Shown piece after piece: positions 60,201-64,000 of a stretch of DNA of 64,000 nucleotides. The DNA is from Rhodamnia argentea. Lineage: Eukaryota; Streptophyta; Magnoliopsida; Myrtales; Myrtaceae. The DNA is taken from the NCBI RefSeq assembly GCF_020921035.1, contig NC_063160.1, positions 14,411,095 to 14,475,094 of the forward strand, given 5' to 3'. The notes beneath the pieces were generated by a model. The model ran no database searches and was not told the DNA's origin. It saw nothing but the letters and a program-made list of their open reading frames with translations. Positions within the stretch are counted from its first letter, which is position 1; each line of letters starts with the position of its first letter. Both the position numbers and the translations under genes were made by a program.

Positions 60201-61420
60201 TTCAAAAGGAAAGCCTTAAAATATTTGTTGATCGACAACGAGTTGTATCGAAAGACAATCGACGGACTGCTTCTCAAATGCTTAGGGCGGGAGGAAGCAA
60301 TGCTAGTCATGACGGAAGTCCATGAAGGGATCTGTGGTGCACATCAGGTTGGATTGAAAACAAAGTGGTTGTTAAGGCGACATGGGTATTTTTGGCCAAC
60401 AATCACCCAAGATCGCATCGATTACGCGAAGGGGTGTCAATCGTGCCAAAGGCATGGACCAATCCAGCAAGTACCTGCCGCACTAATGAACCCAATTATC
60501 AAGCCGTGGCCTTTTCGAGGTTGGGTAATGGACATAATAGGGAAAATTTATCCTCCCTCGTCGAAGAAGCACGGTTTCATTTTAGTAGCCACAGATTACT
60601 TCACAAAATGGGTTGAAGCGGGGTCATATAAAAGCGTGACACAAAAAACGGTTAGGGAGTTCATCGAAGAGCGAATTATTCATCGATTCGGAATTCCAGA
60701 GACTATCACTGCTGACCAAGGGACAGTCTTTACAGGCCAAGAAATACAAAACTTTACTAAGTCGAGGGGTATCAAGATGATTCATTCGACGCCCTATTAC
60801 GCTCAAGCTAATGGACAAGCAGAAGCCTCCAACAAAATAATCATCGGATTGATTAAAAAGCATTTGGAGGACAACCCAAGGGAATGGGACTCATTGTTGT
60901 CGACGGTGTTATGGGCTTATCGAACTTCCAAAAGATCAAGCACTTGAGTCACTCCTTACATGCTAACGTATGGACAAGAGGCCGTGTTACCCCTGGAGAT
61001 TACGGTGCAATCATTAAGAGTAAAACTCCAGGATGGTATGGCTAAAGAGCAAGACGATGAAATGATGTACACCAATATTGATGAATTGGGAGAAAACCGA
61101 GCCACAGCTTTGGAAAAATTGATGGCTCGGAAGCGAATGGTTACCAAGGCTTACAACAAACACGTGAAAGCCAAGCGTTTCGACGTGGGAGACTTGGTAT
61201 GGAAGACTATTTTGCCTATGAACCTCGACAGCGAAAAGTTTGGCAAATGGTCGTCGAAGTGGGAAGGACCATACTTGGTAATAGACACCCTCCCGGGGAA
61301 TGCATATCGAGTAATGGAGATCGATGGAAGAGAACTACAACGTTCGATCAACGGGAAGTATTTGAAAAAATTCTATCCATCGATGTGGGAAATGCAAGGA
61401 GAATTAGAAAGCGAAAAGTA
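57300..61420 (+). mobile_element. Tat element: pol region (PR, RT, RNase H, aRNase H, INT)
   Basis: Domains in order, with rounded positions. Aspartic protease (about 57.4-57.7 kb) has VLVDGGSTLNLIP. Reverse transcriptase (about 58.3-58.9 kb) has RVCVDFRDIN, MPFGLKNAGATYQ and the YIDD catalytic box. RNase H is at about 59.0-59.6 kb. A second, archaeal-type RNase H (about 59.6-60.0 kb) has LYFDGSVASGSAGAG and NNQAEYEA. Integrase (about 60.3-61.0 kb) has an HHCC zinc-binding segment and the D-D-E core (WVMDIIG, TADQGTVF, GQAEAS). The C-terminal part of integrase runs to about 61.4 kb. The region as a whole is broken in a few places. Confidence 0.9.
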
Positions 61421-61551
61421 AGATAGATCAATTCCATTCATTCAGTAAAAACTTTTTACAATCTTCCTCTCTTTCCCTCTCTTTCTTTCTTTCTCTTTCC
61501 TTCTTTCCCTTTCTCTCTCCCTTCCTCTTGCTCGCTCGCCCGAGCAGGCCC

Positions 61552-64000
61552 TTACTGGAAGTGCTCCCCGAAACGAACCACGAAGCCTCGCAGCCGGCAC
61601 TCCAACTTGGCGTTCTCTTCCCGCGCGCGGTGATGAGCTTCAGCCAACTCTTCCAGTGTCGCCTCCAGGCTGTCCTTTTCGCCCTCCAGCCGCTGAAGGT
61701 GCTCTTTCTGACCCTGCAGAAGACCATTGGTAGAGTCCAACATGGCCTTGGGACCCTCCAAAGGGGCCCCAATGGAAGCCAAGGAACGGGTCTCGCAGGC
61801 TTCGGCCAGTTCGTGTTCTCGTTGCTCGGTTTCCTTCAGAGGCCTTCGCAGGTGTCGCTAGCTGGTAGTCGGGCGGTCGAAAACAATGTTCCGAAGTTGA
61901 AGGACGCTAGCATGAGAGGCATGGAGGGCTTCTTGGACGTTGCAGAGTTCCTTGTGCACCACTTCTCCGTTCTCAATCTCTTCGATCTTACACCAAACTT
62001 CATGTTCGGTGAGATCATCTTGAGACATGGTCGCCAGATTCCGGCGAAACTTATCCGGCTCGTAGTCAAAGAGCGTGACAAACTCTTCGTAGTCCGACCG
62101 GAACGGGTGGTCGGAGGGAAGATTTTGAGGCGCAAAACGGTTGAGCAGGTTGTGAAGTTTATCAAGGGCTCGCCGTTTCACCACTAGCATGGTGTAGGTG
62201 TAACTCGGAAGGGAGATAATCTCCCTCCGGATAGCCGAGAACTCACGGCTGAAGTATGTAGGGGGAGACGAAGCCGTAGAAGAAAAAGCACGCTCCATTA
62301 AGGCTGTGAGGAAGTTTTCTCTAAGAATCAAAGGCAGAAAGGTTTGGATGAAGACGCACTCCCGGCAAGTGACCCTATTTATAGATAAAGGCCAAGGAAC
62401 GGTTCGTCCCACGATGCTGAGTATCCGCCCACGACCTTCCGACGATCGAGGCGATAAAGGATAGTGGACGGTTATCGAGGCGAGAAGGTATATCGCGATT
62501 GGTGAAACACATAAGCAACCATAATGGCGTGAGTGGCGGGTTTTCCGCTGGCTATTAACCACGACGAACCGTCATGGCGATTTGAATTCAGAAGAAGAAA
62601 TCGGAAACGACGCCTTTCATTAAATGCCGCATGGAAAAAGGGTGATCCTGGGAAAGATCGCGTCATGATGAACTTTGGAGAATTGACACTAAGACCGCCA
62701 GTTCAATGATAGAATAAGATGATAAGGACGGGTGGCATTAATATGGAACTAGCAACAACGGACTACAATACGTGCTGTTCAAGACTCAAGACGAAACTAT
62801 GAAGTTGCATTTCACCATTGCGGTTGGCGTCAACAATTGCCTCCTTTCGATGGCTGGCTTGCATCATGTTAAGGTGCGTTGATTCGCAAGTTGCCTCTTG
62901 CTGTTTGATTGTCTTCAATTGTGCAGATAGTACTTGCAGGGTGGTACAACCGTCACTTTCCAGGGTATCAAGAATACTACGTCGATAAGCCGGCTCATTG
63001 TCAGCAAGAAGGGAATCTGTTTCCAACTTGTCGATAATCACTAGTTCACGTTGCCTTATCCTGAAGGACCTTAAAGTCGAGCTAAATGTGAGGAAGAGCT
63101 CATTAATGGCAAATCTAAGGGCACGACATTGGATCGGATAGGGCAAATGAGCCGGAAAAGCAAGGAGAGCTTTGATCTCGTCCTCGACGCACGCTTGGTT
63201 ACATATGTAGGCATATCCTCCTCCTAGTAAGTCATGCGGGCGTGACCACTTGCTGCGAAGGTATGAATAGTCGCAGCGGAGAGTATTCGATGGGCCAGCC
63301 GAGGCACTCGCCATGTTCATATGAACAACCCACGATTTGTTGGATAAGTCGTCCGTGCGGCCATCAGAAGCTAGTGAATCATCCGGGAAGAAAGTCGGAT
63401 CAATAATTACATCAAGCAAGAATGCAGGGAAGTACCCACTTTCATTATCAGATTGATTATATCAACAAAGGATTTACCTTCATCGATCGGTTGCTCAAGT
63501 ATAATGCTCGGAAGAACGAAAGAAGCAGGTCTTCTTAAAGGATGCGATAAGCCCAATGAGTGTCGACGGACTTTCGAGAGAACGTCCATTGCACTGGTTG
63601 GGAACAAAGAGGAGCGATAGGAGAGCCACCACTTGTCGAAAAATGAGGTGCTACAAGGATGGTCGGAGAAGCCGACAAATACAAAGCGCCCGAGAACGGC
63701 ATGAACAACTTCGATATGGCCCATCATGTCGGGTACCTCTTTCTTGCGACCAGAGAAATGGAAATTCATGGAATACACCACCGGCATTGGAATCCCCCGA
63801 GTAAGCCCGAATTGGCGAGCACAATAATGAGGATTGTAAATCTCAAATCCTGACAAGAATTTGCCGCCACCGAACAAATTCATGGCTAAGTCAGTTTGGG
63901 CTAACACGCTCATCCAGAAAAGGCGAGAATCGGGATCTGCTTTGGAGGAGCTATAGATGTCATTGTCGATGGGCAGCCTGGAAAAGTCAAAACCGGTGAG
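61552..64000 (-). mobile_element. Tat element: antisense coding region
   Basis: Two stretches code on the strand opposite to pol, between integrase and the unseen 3' LTR. The distal one, from the window edge to about 62763, contains YNPHYCARQFGLTRGIPMP, which resembles the ARQFG block of plant-mobile-domain (PMD) proteins, then a helical part. The proximal one (about 62298 to 61552) begins MERAFSSTASSPPTYFSREF and includes a coiled-coil-like EGEKDSLEATLEELAEAHHR. A TATA box on this strand lies about 80 nt before it. Antisense coding regions are known in some Tat-clade elements; the protein roles are unknown. Confidence 0.65.
62374..62384 (-). promoter_or_regulatory. Antisense TATA box inside the Tat element
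   Basis: The minus strand reads ATCTATAAATAGGG, about 80 nt upstream of the antisense ATG at 62298. The same distance is seen at host gene promoters in this window, so independent antisense transcription is plausible. Confidence 0.55.

Larger units (their letters stand above)
54247..64000 (+). mobile_element. Tat-clade Ty3/gypsy LTR retrotransposon (3' end outside window)
   Basis: The element starts with a 5' LTR (54247-55201) and has gag, then protease, reverse transcriptase, RNase H, a second archaeal-type RNase H and integrase in Ty3/gypsy order. A long region coding on the opposite strand follows. The second RNase H and the antisense region place it in the Tat/Ogre-like clade. The pol region appears broken about three times, so this copy is probably not autonomous, though coding conservation is high and it looks young. 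Age from LTR divergence cannot be judged because the 3' LTR is not in the window. Confidence 0.9.

Noticed and set aside
1-64000. CRISPR arrays, operons or bacterial-type systems
   Set aside because: All recognisable genes are plant nuclear genes with GT-AG introns, and the short repeats seen are tandem or inverted transposon repeats without spacers.

Overview
This is nuclear DNA of a flowering plant, almost certainly a eudicot. The evidence is intron-rich plant gene families with GT-AG introns, a tRNA-derived SINE, a Tat-type Ty3/gypsy retrotransposon with a second archaeal-type RNase H, and many hAT, MULE and PIF/Harbinger-like elements. The species cannot be read from the window. The recurring short transposons with GC-rich cores recall Myrtaceae genomes, but that is only an impression. 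Exon boundaries given here were placed by eye from splice sites, reading frame and family conservation.

Layout. 1-4.7 kb: repeats and a 3.3 kb solo LTR. 4.8-11.5 kb: a tandem duplication of a GDSL esterase/lipase gene on the minus strand. The left copy (5396-7430) looks intact (373 aa). The right copy (8940-10857) has a 1-nt frameshift, an 82-bp duplication of its 5' end that creates a uORF, and a SINE between its TATA box and its coding region. 12.0-13.5 kb: a second LTR, reverse oriented. 15.0-22.9 kb (+): an 11-exon DHHC protein S-acyltransferase of the PAT10 type, with three DNA transposons in its introns, one a Pack-MULE carrying a piece of an MTERF4-like gene. 23.3-25.9 kb (-): a six-exon amino-acid transporter of the LHT8/AATL type. 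26-28.9 kb: MITE-like elements. 29.0-31.9 kb (-): a six-exon IST1-like ESCRT gene. 33-35 kb: more MITEs.

35.4-53.8 kb: a cluster of five DUF241 copies, all on the minus strand. Two are intact single-exon genes (37500-38399, 40668-41579), two are N-terminal stubs (35452, 43923) and one is a 5'-truncated, frameshifted relic (53145-53818). The cluster is broken up by a 4.2 kb hAT element with perfect 8-bp target duplications. That hAT carries transposase remains and a nested LTR element with its own 5-bp duplication. Further on are a relic LTR, a ~620-bp tandem duplication and a fold-back MITE.

54.2 kb to the window end: a Tat-clade Ty3/gypsy retrotransposon with 5' LTR, gag, protease, RT, two RNase H domains and integrase, then a long region coding on the opposite strand. 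That region has a plant-mobile-domain-like frame and a second frame preceded by a TATA box. The element's 3' LTR lies beyond the window.

The host genes are not an operon or pathway: secreted lipid hydrolase, membrane protein palmitoylation, amino-acid uptake, endosomal sorting and an uncharacterised plant-specific family. What links them is local duplication and decay driven by transposons.
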